A stretch of 34,837 nt of DNA, from positions 1 to 34,837 of the forward strand of contig PEAB01000035.1 of the NCBI GenBank assembly GCA_002753395.1, given 5' to 3'. Every line of letters begins with the position of its first letter. The stretch's first letter is position 1. A program made the position numbers and the translations under genes. The stretch comes from Nitrospirae bacterium MYbinv3 (GTDB taxonomy: Bacteria > Nitrospirota > Thermodesulfovibrionia > Thermodesulfovibrionales > Magnetobacteriaceae). Shown here in pieces: positions 7,059-17,235 of the stretch. The notes under the pieces are model-generated. The model was given only the letters and a program-made list of their open reading frames with translations. It had not been told where the DNA came from and did no database searches.

Positions 7059-10000
7059 TTAATTAAATGTTATAGAACCTTTTTGTGTAATGCTTTCAAT
7101 CTCTTTAAAGAGTCCCTGGTCATAACCTATAGTGTAAGAGGTTTCTATGGTGGTATCCCTGCCATCCCTGCAAAGCCGCAGATACACCGATATCCTGCCT
7201 TTATTGCTGTGCAGCGTCCTTTTCAGACGCTCAAAGGTCTCATTGTTGCAGGGGGTACGCGTGAGGTCTATTTCGATCTTTGAGTAGCAGTCCGTAAGGA
7301 CTACCGATACGTCTGATACCTCGTTGACGATGATCTTGGTTCCCTTCTCTGAGGCCTCCAACTTGCCCCTTACAACGACTACTACATCCGTTTTAAGCAG
7401 CTCCTGCACCTTTAAAAGCGTCTCAGGATATATAACACACTCAACCCACCCATAATCGTCCTCTAACATAACAATGGCCATTATCCGCTTGTCCTTCAAC
7501 TGCTTCTTCTTAAGCGATGACACAATGCCTGCCACCCTGATCTCCGCACCGCTTATCGCTTCCTCAAGGGCTGAGGTCTTTGTGACCCTGAGCTGTCCTA
7601 AAAGGCCTTCATACTTTCTTAGTGGATGACCGGTGATGTAAAACCCAAGCGCCTGCTTTTCGTATTTGAGTTTGTCAGCCTCTTCCCACTCGTAAACGTT
7701 ACTTCCCAATGGAGCATCTGATATGTCTTGCGTTTTTTGATCAAAGCTGTCACCAAACAGTGACGGCATCATGTGGTTACCCGATAATAGTACATCAAGA
7801 CTCTCTACAGCCCCTGCCCTGCTGCGACACAGGGCGTCAAACGCACCGGCCTTTATCAGACTCTCAATCACCTTCTTGTTGACCTTGCGAGAGTCCACGC
7901 GCCGCACGAAATCATCGAGGCTCTTAAACGGCCCTTCTTTCCTGCACTGAAGTATTGACTCTATGGCGCTGCCACCAACGCCCTTTACGGCCTCCAGACC
8001 AAACAATATAGCCTTGCCGACTATCCTGAACTTGCTGCCGCTTCTGTTTATATCAGGAGCTAATATGTCTATGGACATCTCCTGGCATTCCTTGATGAAC
8101 TTAACTATCTTCTCTGTTGTGTCCTCGCAGGAGAGGTTGGCGGCCATGAACTCAACGGGGTAGTGGGTTTTGAGGTAGGCCGTCTGGTAGGCAAGATAGG
8201 CATACGCCGCCGAGTGTGACTTGTTAAACCCGTACTTGGCAAACAGGGCCATCAGATCAAATATCTTTATGGCCTTCTCTTCAGAGATGTTGTTTTTTGT
8301 AGCGCCGGAGACAAACTCGTCCTTCTGGCGGTCCATCTCCTGAGCGATCTTCTTACCCATCGCCTTTCTAAGGATATCGGCCTGTCCCATTGAGAAATTA
8401 GCCAGCTTGTTGGCTATCCTCATAACCTGTTCCTGGTACAAGATAACGCCATAGGTCTCATCCAGTATATCCTTTAACTGCGGAAGGTCATAGACGACAG
8501 GTGTCTGTCCCTTCTTACGTTTGATGAAGTCATCCACCATGCCGCTGCCAATGGGGCCGGGTCTGTACAGGGCAACCAGGGCGATGAGGTCCTCAAACCG
8601 GTTGGGAGACATCTTTATGAGGATGTCTCTCATACCAGGGCTTTCAAGCTGAAATACCCCCGTTGTAAGCCCGCTGCTTAACAGGTCGTATGTATTTTTA
8701 TCGTCAACGGGGATATCTTTAAGTATAATATCAATCCCGCGTTCCTTCAGGTACTCAAGAGTTCTTTTGATTACCGTGAGGGTTTTGAGGCCGAGGAAGT
8801 CAAACTTCAACAGGCCGATTTTTTCGATGGAGCTCATATCAAACTGGGTGATGGCGGCTTCTCCGGGGTGCTGGTACAGTGGTGTATAATCGGTCAACGG
8901 TGTGGGAGAGATGACAACCCCCGCGGCGTGGGTTGAGGCATGGCGGCAAAGCCCCTCTAAGCGCATGGCGATATCTATGAGGCGCTTTACGTCCTCGGAT
9001 TTTTCATAGGCGTTTCTTAGCTCAGCCTCAGCCTCCATAGCCTCCTTGATGGTTATGTTCAGCGTGGTTGGGATGAGCTTGGCTATCCTGTCAACCTCGG
9101 CATAGGGCATTCCCAGCGCCCTGCCCACATCCCTTACGGCTGCCTTGGCGGCCATTGTTCCAAAGGTTATGATCTGGGCAACGTGGTCTTTACCGTATCT
9201 CTCGGCTGTGTAGGTAATGACCTCTCCACGTTTGTCCTTGCAGAAGTCCACGTCTATATCAGGCATACTGATCCTGTCTGGGTTGAGGAAGCGCTCAAAG
9301 AGGAGGTTGTACTTGATCGGGTCTATGTCGGTAATATCCAGACAGTAGGCAATGAGTGAACCCGCCGCAGAGCCCCTGCCCGGGCCAACGGGTATGTCCC
9401 TGGTGCGGGCGAAGTTTATAAAGTCCCATACGATCAAAAAGTATGAGGCAAATCCCATCGAGTTTATCACCTTTAACTCGGTGTCAAAACGCTCAAGGTA
9501 CTGCGGGGCAGGCTCCTGGCCAACCTTTCTTTTTATTCCTTCTTGAGCGAGCTTCAGCAAATAAGTTTCGGCTGTCATAGAGCCTTCTATATGGTACTGG
9601 GGCAGCATGTTATTGTACAGATTAAATGAGAGGTTACATTTCTCTGCTATCTCAACGGTATTGAGGATGACCTCTGGGGTCTCTGAAAAGGCGTACTTCA
9701 TCTCATCAGGGGACTTGAAGTACAGCCCGTTTGTCTTGAACCTCATCCTGTCCGTATCGGTAATGGTCTTTCCCGTCTGGATGCACAGGAGTATGTCATG
9801 GGCGGTGTAGTCGTCCTTTTTTAGGTAGTGGCAGTCGTTTGTGGCCACTACCTTGAGATTCAGTTCTTTGGATAGGGCTATGAGTTTCTTGTTGACGTCG
9901 AGTTGTTCGGGGATGCCGTTGTCCTGTACCTCAAGGTATAAGTTATCGGGACCCAAGATATCTCTGTATCTAATAGCGGCCTCTTTAGCGGTGTCAAGCA

Positions 10001-10460
10001 TGTCTCGCTGTAGATAATAGGGGACCTCCCCCTTTAGACATGCAGTCAGGGCAATCAGCCCCTTACCGTGTTGCTGCAACAGCTCCATGTCGATACGTGG
10101 TTTGTGGTAGAAGCCTTCCGTGTAGGCCTTTGTAACAAGCATGACCAGGTTTTTATAGCCTTCCAGGTCCTTGGCTAAAAGGACGAGGTGAAAGTATGCG
10201 CCCTTAGTGTCGGTTTTATTTTTTTCATGGCGGCTGCCCTTGGCCACATAAAGTTCGCATCCAATGATAGGCTTAATACCAGCATCTTTGGCCTTTTTGT
10301 AGAAATCGATAGCGCCAAACAGGTTGCCGTGGTCAGTGATGGCAAGCGCCGGCATCTTATACTGCAAGCCCATCTCAATAAGCTCGCCAATCCGTATAGC
10401 TCCATCCAACAGGCTGTACTCGGTATGTAGATGAAGAGGGATATAATCTGCCTGGTGCAT
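7059..10460 (-). CDS. dnaE: DNA polymerase III subunit alpha
   Basis: This is the replicative polymerase catalytic subunit, 1133 residues, close to the usual ~1160. The N-terminal PHP domain shows [14 protein letters not shown] (about 8-21) and [14 protein letters not shown]. The polymerase core has [11 protein letters not shown] (about 355-365) and the catalytic pair [14 protein letters not shown] (about 398-411). The third Asp lies in [12 protein letters not shown] (about 552). Helix-hairpin-helix elements and the OB fold follow ([14 protein letters not shown], about 965-980), and the C-terminal tail is partly degenerate. There is no Shine-Dalgarno. A strong promoter (10469-10497) places the transcript start 0-3 nt before the ATG, suggesting leaderless translation. 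accA follows directly. No proofreading domain is present, as expected for DnaE1. Confidence 0.98.
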   Translation of the reverse strand: MHQADYIPLHLHTEYSLLDGAIRIGELIEMGLQYKMPALAITDHGNLFGAIDFYKKAKDAGIKPIIGCELYVAKGSRHEKNKTDTKGAYFHLVLLAKDLEGYKNLVMLVTKAYTEGFYHKPRIDMELLQQHGKGLIALTACLKGEVPYYLQRDMLDTAKEAAIRYRDILGPDNLYLEVQDNGIPEQLDVNKKLIALSKELNLKVVATNDCHYLKKDDYTAHDILLCIQTGKTITDTDRMRFKTNGLYFKSPDEMKYAFSETPEVILNTVEIAEKCNLSFNLYNNMLPQYHIEGSMTAETYLLKLAQEGIKRKVGQEPAPQYLERFDTELKVINSMGFASYFLIVWDFINFARTRDIPVGPGRGSAAGSLIAYCLDITDIDPIKYNLLFERFLNPDRISMPDIDVDFCKDKRGEVITYTAERYGKDHVAQIITFGTMAAKAAVRDVGRALGMPYAEVDRIAKLIPTTLNITIKEAMEAEAELRNAYEKSEDVKRLIDIAMRLEGLCRHASTHAAGVVISPTPLTDYTPLYQHPGEAAITQFDMSSIEKIGLLKFDFLGLKTLTVIKRTLEYLKERGIDIILKDIPVDDKNTYDLLSSGLTTGVFQLESPGMRDILIKMSPNRFEDLIALVALYRPGPIGSGMVDDFIKRKKGQTPVVYDLPQLKDILDETYGVILYQEQVMRIANKLANFSMGQADILRKAMGKKIAQEMDRQKDEFVSGATKNNISEEKAIKIFDLMALFAKYGFNKSHSAAYAYLAYQTAYLKTHYPVEFMAANLSCEDTTEKIVKFIKECQEMSIDILAPDINRSGSKFRIVGKAILFGLEAVKGVGGSAIESILQCRKEGPFKSLDDFVRRVDSRKVNKKVIESLIKAGAFDALCRSRAGAVESLDVLLSGNHMMPSLFGDSFDQKTQDISDAPLGSNVYEWEEADKLKYEKQALGFYITGHPLRKYEGLLGQLRVTKTSALEEAISGAEIRVAGIVSSLKKKQLKDKRIMAIVMLEDDYGWVECVIYPETLLKVQELLKTDVVVVVRGKLEASEKGTKIIVNEVSDVSVVLTDCYSKIEIDLTRTPCNNETFERLKRTLHSNKGRISVYLRLCRDGRDTTIETSYTIGYDQGLFKEIESITQKGSITFN

Positions 10461-10468
10461 ACGACGCT

Positions 10469-10497
10469 ATTATACCGCTTACGGTAGTTTAAGTCAA
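10469..10497 (-). promoter_or_regulatory. Sigma-70-like promoter of dnaE-accA, leaderless geometry
   Basis: On the minus strand TTGACT (10497-10492), a 17-nt spacer, then a perfect TATAAT (10474-10469). Eight nucleotides separate the -10 box from the dnaE ATG at 10460, so the predicted transcript begins at or within a few bases of the start codon. Confidence 0.7.
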
Positions 10498-10510
10498 TGG
10501 GGGAGCTAAG

Positions 10511-10577
10511 AGAAGGGGGGACTTTGTCCCCCCTCAGACCCTCCTACAAGGGGACTAGTTCCCTTGACCCCGTAAAT
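10511..10577 (+). repeat. Module A copy 4
   Basis: AGAAGGGGGGAC-TTT-GTCCCCCCT, then CAGACCCTCCTAC, then AAGGGGAC-TA-GTTCCCTT and GACCCCGTAAAT. It lies between the dnaE promoter and the 3' end of the patatin-like gene. Confidence 0.85.
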
Positions 10578-10606
10578 ATTCTTACTCCCTATGTATTTCT
10601 TATTCC

Positions 10607-12694
10607 TTAGTTTCTGGAAATAACCAGTTTGATCAGCCATAGAAGTAGTCGTAACGGTATAAGCGCTATGTTTGCCTTAAACTTATATAACTGTTCGAAA
10701 AAGGGCTTTTCTTTGTACTTCTTGATCAATATACTGAATGTTTTCAATAGACTATTGATTGGAGGAATCACTTCACTGACTGGTAAATTGTCAATTTTTA
10801 ACTTGTCTAAGCTGTAAATCAGAACAATTTTTTGTTCCTCTATAGATAGCCATGTTTTATAACCAGGCCAGAAGTTGCCGTCAAAACCTTTTTTTATTCC
10901 TAATTTTCCTTCGAGCATCTGACGGGTATCTAATTTTCCCATAAGGTAGTCGTTTTTCCGGAAATCTCTGTCAAGAAAGCCGCTAAAGTGCCCAAGGGCA
11001 GCGCCTGCCAGCTTGCCGTGTGTTTTCTTGTCATGGTAAATTTTGACGACATTGATTGGTTCATCTACATTGACGCCTGATGCGTTACGCAGTGATTCGT
11101 CAAGGATGACATAGCAGTCAATCTTCTCTTTCAGGTTCTTGTCAAGTATTTTTATAAGCTCTTTACTAATCTCTTCATAAATACCGTTGAGTTGTGTCAG
11201 AGCCTCAATTAGTATAACCCGAGCTTTTATAAATTCATTCCATGTTGCGGATGATAGTTCATTGGAACTTTTGTCCTTGTAATCCTTCTCAATCCAAAAT
11301 GTAATCTGGCGAAAATCGAGTTGAATCTTCTTTATATCAGTTACTTTAGCGTTGTAACGGAGGAATAATTCGTTTATATCCTTACTTATATCCTCTTCTA
11401 TTAGATCCTTTAATCTACTGAACTCAGGATTGCTCTCATCGACTATGTTGTCGGTAAAACGATAGATCATGTCAATGTAATCAAATGGTCTCAAGATTTC
11501 TATCACCTTGGCATGTTCGGTTTCTACGTCTCTATCTTTTCCCAGAGTTGCTTTCTTTACAAATCGATACTTAAGCATTGTTACACATTTAAGGTAATCG
11601 GGCAGGTGCTTGTGTAATCTAGCGGTCTTTAAGTCCTCTATAAATTTAGTCAACATCTCTGAACAGCCTTGAGATGAGTCGATGTTTTTGCAGAGCGTAT
11701 GCCACAGTTGTTGAACAAGACTTTTAATCTGCATCGACTGGTGATTGATCCTCTGCAGGCGTTTGAGGTCATCGCAGATCGTCTCTGCCATTTTAACATT
11801 TAGTACGGTTAAGAGTGTCTGTATGGGATCGGGTGGGTCATCAGGGTTTACACTCCATTTTGTTTTTTTGCGTGTGTTATCGTCAGAGTCATCGTCTGGA
11901 TCAGGCTCGACGAAAAAGTACCACCATTGGCCATCAGCGCTTGATGCTTCTATGTAATCGATGGCATGACCGAGCGGTTTGTTGTCCAATACCCCGCCGT
12001 CAAAATACCAGAATTTAGCCACATTATTCCCTGATAAGCTAGGACTATCGGTAAGCTGAGGAGGAAATGCCGCAGGGAAGGAGGAGGTTATCCTGGCTGC
12101 CTTTGCAATATCTTGCCGGATTGTATCATTACCAATGGCACCTCTGATCTTGCCCTCATCAAAGGTAAAAACCTCCGTGTGACGAGTGGTAAGGAATGCC
12201 CGGTCGGCATATTTGCTCGTATTTACAAAGTCGCTCTCTATGGGTACCGCGTCAAAATACCCCTGCATATTTGTTCCTGTGACATATATTGTGAGGTCTC
12301 TATTGGGTGGGGGAGTAGTCGAAGGGAGCTGCAAAAACCCAGCAATCTCAGTCTCCAGTATGTCGTTATTTAAAAACGAGCGTATATTCTGCCCCCCTTT
12401 ATATTGTAAATTGGATATATCTGCAACGTCCAACCATATACGCCGCATCTCGTTGATATGGCTGCTTGGGTCTTGGGCATTCAGATAAGCAGCAGACATC
12501 AGAATCGCAGCCAGCCCGCCAGCCGACGACCCCGATATTACCTTGAGCTTCACATCTGGAATTGCACTGGTGTTTTCCTCTCTTTGCTTATCGCAGTACT
12601 GTATAAATCGTAAAAACTCCTCAGCCACACCGGCCTCATATACGGCAAGAGAAACCCCGCCGTAAAAGGTCATTCCAATATTGACAGTTTCCAT
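10607..12694 (-). CDS. Patatin-like phospholipase (large, with uncharacterised C-terminus)
   Basis: This is a predicted lipid acyl hydrolase with a Ser-Asp dyad. The N-terminal patatin domain (about 1-260) has the oxyanion-hole segment MTFYGGVSLAVYEAGVAEEF and the nucleophile elbow SGSSAGGLAAIL (Ser near 56). The catalytic Asp is in WYFDGGVLDNKPLG (near 232). Residues about 260-695 are alpha-helical and contain charged, coiled-coil-prone stretches. Part resembles patatin-related bacterial proteins with an extended C-terminal region (DUF3376-like). A C-terminal hydrophobic stretch (LIPLRLLLWLIKLVI) may attach it to the membrane. The 695-aa length is well above simple bacterial patatins (~300). 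The gene stands alone. AGAGGA occurs about 14 nt before the ATG, a poor ribosome site. The substrate is unknown. Confidence 0.85.
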   Translation of the reverse strand: METVNIGMTFYGGVSLAVYEAGVAEEFLRFIQYCDKQREENTSAIPDVKLKVISGSSAGGLAAILMSAAYLNAQDPSSHINEMRRIWLDVADISNLQYKGGQNIRSFLNNDILETEIAGFLQLPSTTPPPNRDLTIYVTGTNMQGYFDAVPIESDFVNTSKYADRAFLTTRHTEVFTFDEGKIRGAIGNDTIRQDIAKAARITSSFPAAFPPQLTDSPSLSGNNVAKFWYFDGGVLDNKPLGHAIDYIEASSADGQWWYFFVEPDPDDDSDDNTRKKTKWSVNPDDPPDPIQTLLTVLNVKMAETICDDLKRLQRINHQSMQIKSLVQQLWHTLCKNIDSSQGCSEMLTKFIEDLKTARLHKHLPDYLKCVTMLKYRFVKKATLGKDRDVETEHAKVIEILRPFDYIDMIYRFTDNIVDESNPEFSRLKDLIEEDISKDINELFLRYNAKVTDIKKIQLDFRQITFWIEKDYKDKSSNELSSATWNEFIKARVILIEALTQLNGIYEEISKELIKILDKNLKEKIDCYVILDESLRNASGVNVDEPINVVKIYHDKKTHGKLAGAALGHFSGFLDRDFRKNDYLMGKLDTRQMLEGKLGIKKGFDGNFWPGYKTWLSIEEQKIVLIYSLDKLKIDNLPVSEVIPPINSLLKTFSILIKKYKEKPFFEQLYKFKANIALIPLRLLLWLIKLVISRN

Positions 12695-12788
12695 AATACG
12701 TCAAACATCCTCTTTGTTAATCTAAACTCCCCTAAATATCTCATATAGAATCATAAAGATAGTTCAAACGTCAAGGTCTTCAGGGGAG

Positions 12789-12864
12789 CGGGCGCATAAG
12801 AAAGCCGTGGGAAATTATGTCATTCCTGCGAAAGCACATATGCGTCAACTTTAGGACTACCAAA
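12789..12864. repeat. Fragments of MITE-like element and of element D
   Basis: GGGCGCATAAGAAAGCCGTGGGAAATTATGTCATTCCTGCGAAAGC (from 12790) is nearly the reverse complement of the right half of the element at 25279-25411. TTTAGGACTACC at about 12850 matches the end of element D (34620-34677). The 274-nt gap 12695-12968 holds only these remnants. Confidence 0.65.
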
Positions 12865-12968
12865 TATTTTTCCTGTAAATCCTTTAACCTGTGTAATCCT
12901 AGTTCAGACAATCCCTATGTTTCCTTAAATCTGACATTGTCAAAATAACTATACGCGAAATAAAATCA

Positions 12969-14981
12969 CTATAGCTTTATCCTGAATTCACAGCCCTCTG
13001 CCGTGTTCACCGCCGTTATTGTACCATTCATGTACTTCTCTATTATGACCCTGGCAGCGTACAGACCCAGACCGGTACCTCTGCTCTTTTCCTTTGTTGT
13101 AAAGTACGGATCAAATATCTTTTCTAAGATATCATCACGGACGCCGCCTCCATTATCAGAGATGGTTAAGGTCACCCCCTCTGCCTGAGACCCTTGATAA
13201 GCGGTTACCCTTATTATACCGTTGGTAATCTTTCTTTCTTCAAATACATCCTTAATATTTGTCAAGAGATTGAGGATCACCTGTGAGAATTCGTTTGGAT
13301 AACCATAAAGAGTAATCTTGTCATCTACGTCAAAGTCTATTGTGGTATCGCTGCTCTTTAGATAATCCCGCATAAGAGATACGCTTTTCTCTACTGATGC
13401 TGCTAGACTAAACCATACTTTACTTTTATCAGTTACGTAGAAACTCTTAAAGTCATCTAAGGTCTTTGATAAGCCAGTTAGCTCGTTCATCATGGTCTTT
13501 ACGGAACGCTCTATATACTCTTTGTCCAACTCATCGTACATATAGGCGTCCTCGATGTCCTGCACCATTATGCCGATTGCACACAGCGGCTGCCTCCAGT
13601 GGTGGGCAATGTTGACAAGAAGCTCGCCTAATGCTGCATGTCGGGATTGCTCATACATGAGGACGTCCTTCAAGCGGTTTTTTTCAACCTCCTGTTCAAC
13701 CCTCTCCTTCAGTGTCATGTTGAGTTCTTCAAGCTGTTGTGTTGTCTTAAGAAGCTCGTTTTCGTAGCGCTTTCTCTCGCTTATGTCGCGTGCTACGGCC
13801 ACCATGTAGTGGTTTGTCTCAATTGCTATATACTTGACGTTTATCTCTACATTGAATAGTGAACCGTCCTTGCGTCTGTGTTTGCTTTCAAAGACTATAG
13901 GACCGCTGTTTCTAAGCTGGGCAACGTGCTTCCTCCAGTTTGGTTCATCCACTATGATGCCTTCAACATCAACCACGCTGAGACTGAGGAGTTCCTCCCT
14001 TGTGTAACCCAGGCTCTGGCAGGCCTTGTCGTTTACATCTAAAAATTTAGAGGTCTCAGGGTTTATAATGAAAATAGCGTCATTTACTTGATCTATTAAC
14101 TTCTTGAACAAAACCAAGGAATTTTGTGCCTTCACCCTTTCCGTTATGTCGTGAATCACTGAACAGATATGCAGTTTGCCCTGTATTTTCATAGGGCTGT
14201 CATAGCTTTCAACCTCTCTTATCTCACCACTTGCCAGTTTATGACGCGCAAAAAGATGATGGCTTTTACCGTTTTTCAATCTCTCAAATATTTCATGGAT
14301 CTTTTCTATCGGATAGATATTAATGTCCGATATATTCATGTTTAGGAGTTCTTCTCTATTGAAACCGTAAAAGCGACTTGCGGAGGCGTTTGCATCCACG
14401 ATTTTTAATGAGTCTACCTCGATTAAAAACATCACGGCGCTGGTATCGTAGAATATGCTTTTGTAACGCTCCTCGCTTTCTCTGAGTTGTTCGGTGCGCT
14501 GTAATACCCTTTGCTCAAGCTCGTTGCGGGCCTCTTGAAGTTCGAGATTGGCCTCCTCGAGTTTTTGCAGGCTCTCTCTGTTTTCAATAGTCCTGGACAA
14601 TACGTTGCAGATGTTTCTTAAAAATGGATCGTAAGGGGCAAATTGCTCGAAGTCTGTTAAGTCAAGTATGAGGTAGCCGCAAAAGGCGTTTAAGGTCCTC
14701 AGGGCCATTAACTTCATCCCCTGTATGTTTTCTATAGCACAGTCATGGTTGAGGTAATCGACCGGCCGCTGCACATTGCCAGAACAACAGGAGAACTCAA
14801 CACCTTCTGAAAGCACAAGACGCCCCTTATAGCATATGTAGATTGCAGACACACCAGGCACTTCCAAAAGCGCTTTATTAAGGAACTCAGCCATACCCTT
14901 AACGCTGGGCATGATGTCAAGCGTCTCCTGGATTACAAGCAGCTTGCCTACGACGTCTGCCTGCACCTCTGAAACACCCAC
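12969..14981 (-). CDS. PAS-domain sensor histidine kinase
   Basis: This is a soluble-looking sensor kinase of 670 residues with no transmembrane helix. Residues 1-135 resemble a GAF-type sensory domain. A coiled coil with [13 protein letters not shown] leads into two PAS/PAC domains (about 165-285 and 290-410), the first ending in [12 protein letters not shown] and the second in [12 protein letters not shown]. The kinase core has the H-box [15 protein letters not shown] (about 460-474), N-box [19 protein letters not shown]-box [27 protein letters not shown] and the C-terminal beta strand. It starts with GTG, 4 nt after the stop of the MEDS gene, so the two are translationally coupled. The MEDS protein probably provides or shares the input. 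No response regulator gene is adjacent. Confidence 0.93.
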   Translation of the reverse strand: MGVSEVQADVVGKLLVIQETLDIMPSVKGMAEFLNKALLEVPGVSAIYICYKGRLVLSEGVEFSCCSGNVQRPVDYLNHDCAIENIQGMKLMALRTLNAFCGYLILDLTDFEQFAPYDPFLRNICNVLSRTIENRESLQKLEEANLELQEARNELEQRVLQRTEQLRESEERYKSIFYDTSAVMFLIEVDSLKIVDANASASRFYGFNREELLNMNISDINIYPIEKIHEIFERLKNGKSHHLFARHKLASGEIREVESYDSPMKIQGKLHICSVIHDITERVKAQNSLVLFKKLIDQVNDAIFIINPETSKFLDVNDKACQSLGYTREELLSLSVVDVEGIIVDEPNWRKHVAQLRNSGPIVFESKHRRKDGSLFNVEINVKYIAIETNHYMVAVARDISERKRYENELLKTTQQLEELNMTLKERVEQEVEKNRLKDVLMYEQSRHAALGELLVNIAHHWRQPLCAIGIMVQDIEDAYMYDELDKEYIERSVKTMMNELTGLSKTLDDFKSFYVTDKSKVWFSLAASVEKSVSLMRDYLKSSDTTIDFDVDDKITLYGYPNEFSQVILNLLTNIKDVFEERKITNGIIRVTAYQGSQAEGVTLTISDNGGGVRDDILEKIFDPYFTTKEKSRGTGLGLYAARVIIEKYMNGTITAVNTAEGCEFRIKL

Positions 14982-14985
14982 TACG

Positions 14986-15618
14986 TTAATGTGCCCTTCT
15001 CGCTAAAAACACGTCCGGTTGTACGTAGTATGGGTTTCTAACGATCTGCCCGTGGACTATCATTAACGGGTGGACGCTGAGGACATCAAAGAGGGTAGCA
15101 CCGCTGTACATCTTTGCATCGTACTGGCAGAGAATACCGCTGAAGGGATAGTCCAAGACGAGCTTGTTGAGCATTGTTGCCTCGTATTCCACCCAGCGCT
15201 CGGAGCCGGGTACTCCCCGCTGTGTCCACCAGGTCTCACCCGTGCCACGCACCGCAGCATAGCCCTCGCTCTGGCTGAGATTATAAAAATCCTTCCACGT
15301 CTGTAGCATGGACTCAATATCGAAACTACCACTGGGACAATAACCCCTCATGGCCGTTTCCATAACTAGCTGCCCAGTACCTCTGGCCTCGTCAACAACA
15401 TCCAGTCCCATAACCTTGAGGTATTCATCTATATCTCCTGTTGTAGCAACATCCACAAGGTACACGACCTTTTCCTTTGCCAAAAGACCGCTTTCTACAA
15501 ACTTTGCCATGACCTTCCTGCGTTCCCTGTCGTCATTGTATATATAACACATGTGAGTACCAAGGGGGAAGGTCTCCTTTGTAAAACCATAATCTACTTG
15601 ATAGCTGCCCGTCTCCAT
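14986..15618 (-). CDS. MEDS (DcmR-type sensory) domain protein
   Basis: This is a 210-residue stand-alone MEDS domain, the sensory domain named from methanogens/methylotrophs and DcmR, thought to sense small organic or hydrocarbon ligands. Marks are FPLGTHMCYIYNDDRERRKV (about 17-36), KVVYLVDVATTGDIDEYL, the MRGYCPSGSFD turn, and the typical ending ILCQYDAKMYSGATLFDVL followed by VHPLMIVHGQIVRNPYY. It has an excellent ribosome site (AAGGAGG before CTACTATG). A promoter-like TTGGTA-N17-TAGATT lies about 40-70 nt upstream on the minus strand. The PAS histidine kinase follows after 4 nt, so the pair probably forms one sensing unit. The ligand is unknown. Confidence 0.88.
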   Translation of the reverse strand: METGSYQVDYGFTKETFPLGTHMCYIYNDDRERRKVMAKFVESGLLAKEKVVYLVDVATTGDIDEYLKVMGLDVVDEARGTGQLVMETAMRGYCPSGSFDIESMLQTWKDFYNLSQSEGYAAVRGTGETWWTQRGVPGSERWVEYEATMLNKLVLDYPFSGILCQYDAKMYSGATLFDVLSVHPLMIVHGQIVRNPYYVQPDVFLARRAH

Positions 15619-15695
15619 AGTAGCCTCCTTTATGCTTTTTCTAATCTATACATATAAGGCACTAATACCAAGTTGCGTTTATACCACATTAGTAT

Positions 15696-15763
15696 AGAAG
15701 GGGAGACCCTGTCTCCCCTCAGACCCCTCTGCAAGGGGACCAGTCCCCTTGACCCCATTAAAG
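15696..15763 (+). repeat. Module A copy 5
   Basis: AGAAGGGGAGAC-CCT-GTCTCCCCT, then CAGACCCCTCTGC, then AAGGGGAC-CA-GTCCCCTT and GACCCCATTAAAG. The stretch 15619-15963 upstream of the MEDS gene consists of the promoter region, this copy and the chimeric element at 15844-15963. Confidence 0.85.
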
Positions 15764-15843
15764 TTCAACTTTTTTGTATGCAACTTAGTATAACACTGCC
15801 TATATAATAATTATAGCAGTTTTCGTATAAATGCAAACACTGT

Positions 15844-15963
15844 GAGTACATAAGAAACTTATGGGTCGTCTTGTCATTGCCGTGCTCGACACGGCAATCC
15901 ACAAGCTAATAGTTTCCTGTCAAGGGAGGGGGATTGAATATCACTACCTCTGCAGGACTACCG
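15844..15963. repeat. Chimeric element: MITE-like left half joined to element D
   Basis: From 15844, GAGTACATAAGAAACTTATGGG and the perfect hairpin TTGCCGTG-CTCGA-CACGGCAA, through AATCCACAAGCTAATAG, match 25279-25362. At about 15913 the match ends. From 15923, AAGGGAGGGGGATTGAATA through CAGGACTACC matches element D (34637-34677). The element ends at the DUF2318 stop codon. Confidence 0.7.
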
Positions 15964-16386
15964 TTAAAACATGTCAGCCATATTTTCAAGTGTCGAGACA
16001 CTTATCATGTACGTATCATCTTCAAGCCTTCCCTCTATCCTTATAGGATAACAACTGCTTAATCCCTTTTCAATATCACGTATAGCATAACTGTTCTTAC
16101 ATGACCTGCACATAACATAGCCGTCGTGAAACTCAAACCCAAGCCTATTGTGATAACAGGCCTTACAGGCATCAAGAAATGATAGAACCCTACCATCTAT
16201 CTTTATAACAAAAAAATTAATCTTCTTATTCTTATACCTGTACGTATAAAATACCGGTATCTCAGGCGCTAACGACCTTACACTAAATACCAGATCTGCC
16301 CCTCGCTGAGCAGGTGTTAAAAAACCGGATTGTGAGCTGCATGAAAAAAGCATCAAACCCAATACGACTAATCCAACCCCTCTCAT
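15964..16386 (-). CDS. DUF2318-like cysteine-rich lipoprotein
   Basis: This is a predicted lipoprotein of 140 residues. The N-terminus MRGVGLVVLGLMLFSCSS is a lipobox signal (acylated Cys at 16). The body carries the DUF2318-like Fe-S membrane motif: FFVIKIDGRVLSFLDACKACY, later VMCRSCKNSYAI, and SSCYPI. The two CxxC pairs plus the final Cys suggest metal or Fe-S binding on the periplasmic side. The frame extends to a GTG at 16425, but that would bury the signal peptide, so ATG 16386 is preferred. No ribosome site is clear for it. The stop codon abuts the chimeric repeat. DUF2318 domains are often found near membrane iron or copper transport proteins, but no such partner is adjacent here. Confidence 0.75.
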   Translation of the reverse strand: MRGVGLVVLGLMLFSCSSQSGFLTPAQRGADLVFSVRSLAPEIPVFYTYRYKNKKINFFVIKIDGRVLSFLDACKACYHNRLGFEFHDGYVMCRSCKNSYAIRDIEKGLSSCYPIRIEGRLEDDTYMISVSTLENMADMF

Positions 16387-16460
16387 TGAAAGTTTAAGCC
16401 AGCTCTGCAGATGGTATATGCACACAGTAACAACTTAAACAATCCACGATTAACATGTAC

Positions 16461-16520
16461 GGGGTCAAGGGGACGAGTCCCCTTGCGAGGGGGTCTGAGG
16501 GGGAGCAGCGCTCCCCCTTC
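16461..16520 (-). repeat. Module A copy 6
   Basis: This is an inverted copy. On the minus strand it reads GGGGGAGC-GCT-GCTCCCCC, CTCAGACCCCCTCGC, AAGGGGAC-TC-GTCCCCTTGACCCC. It starts 4 bp after the stop codon of the HAD gene. Confidence 0.85.
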
Positions 16521-16524
16521 TTTC

Positions 16525-17235
16525 TTACACAAGAGCGCTGATGCCATCTATGCAACACATGGGTCGAGCCCATTGCCCGTTTAGCACCTTGATGAGAGCC
16601 TGACGCTCGTGCTCTAGCCTTGATAGCACCCAGATGGTCTTCATTCCTAGGGCCATAGCCGGCGCTATGTCGTTTTCATACGTATCGCCTACCATGAGCA
16701 CCTCTTGAGGGTCGAGCTTTAGAGCATCTAACGCCCTTAAAAACATCTCAGACGCTGGCTTCCTGTAACCCTCCCTAAAGCTCAGCGCCACGTAATCTAT
16801 GAGTGAGAGGAGATCTGGACAGGCCTCCCTAAAGGCTATGTAGTAGGGACTCCACATATTTGAGATAACCCCTGTCTTACAACCCGTATCCTTAAAACTC
16901 TTAACAACGTCATAAGCAGCGTCAATCCTTTCTAAAGACGCCGGCTGACTCTCCCACAACAGGGCGATCTTCTCCTTTGCGGCGGGGTCTATGCCGTTAA
17001 AGGCGGCCTTAAGACGCTCGTAGACCTCAGCGGGAGTTTGGAAATCCTCCTGCATGATGATATCGCCTACCGCAGCAGAGTCAACACCGGGTATATTGAC
17101 ATAGCCGGCAATCAAGGTGTTTGGCGAGCGCCCCGGGCTGTTTACTAACGTAGAACCTACGTCAAAAAAAACAGCTTTTAGACTATAGGTCTTCAACAGA
17201 GAGCTTGCTAGGTTCAACGGTGTCTTGCTTAACAT
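16525..17235 (-). CDS. HAD superfamily hydrolase
   Basis: This is a HAD phosphatase-like protein of about 236 residues. Motif I is KAVFFDVGSTLV, with the nucleophile Asp but Gly in place of the usual second Asp (DxG). This is common in one HAD branch and leaves its chemistry open. Motif II is GVISNMWSP, motif III has Lys in GYRKPASEMF, and motif IV is VLMVGDTYENDIAPA. A helical cap lies between motifs I and II. The frame extends far into dcd. ATG 17235 (weak AAGG 7 nt upstream) overlaps dcd by 53 nt. A TTG at 17196 would start the protein as MKTYSLKAVFF, the normal HAD beginning, and may be the true start. It is the last gene of the Tat-dcd run. The substrate is unknown. Confidence 0.85.
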   Translation of the reverse strand: MLSKTPLNLASSLLKTYSLKAVFFDVGSTLVNSPGRSPNTLIAGYVNIPGVDSAAVGDIIMQEDFQTPAEVYERLKAAFNGIDPAAKEKIALLWESQPASLERIDAAYDVVKSFKDTGCKTGVISNMWSPYYIAFREACPDLLSLIDYVALSFREGYRKPASEMFLRALDALKLDPQEVLMVGDTYENDIAPAMALGMKTIWVLSRLEHERQALIKVLNGQWARPMCCIDGISALV

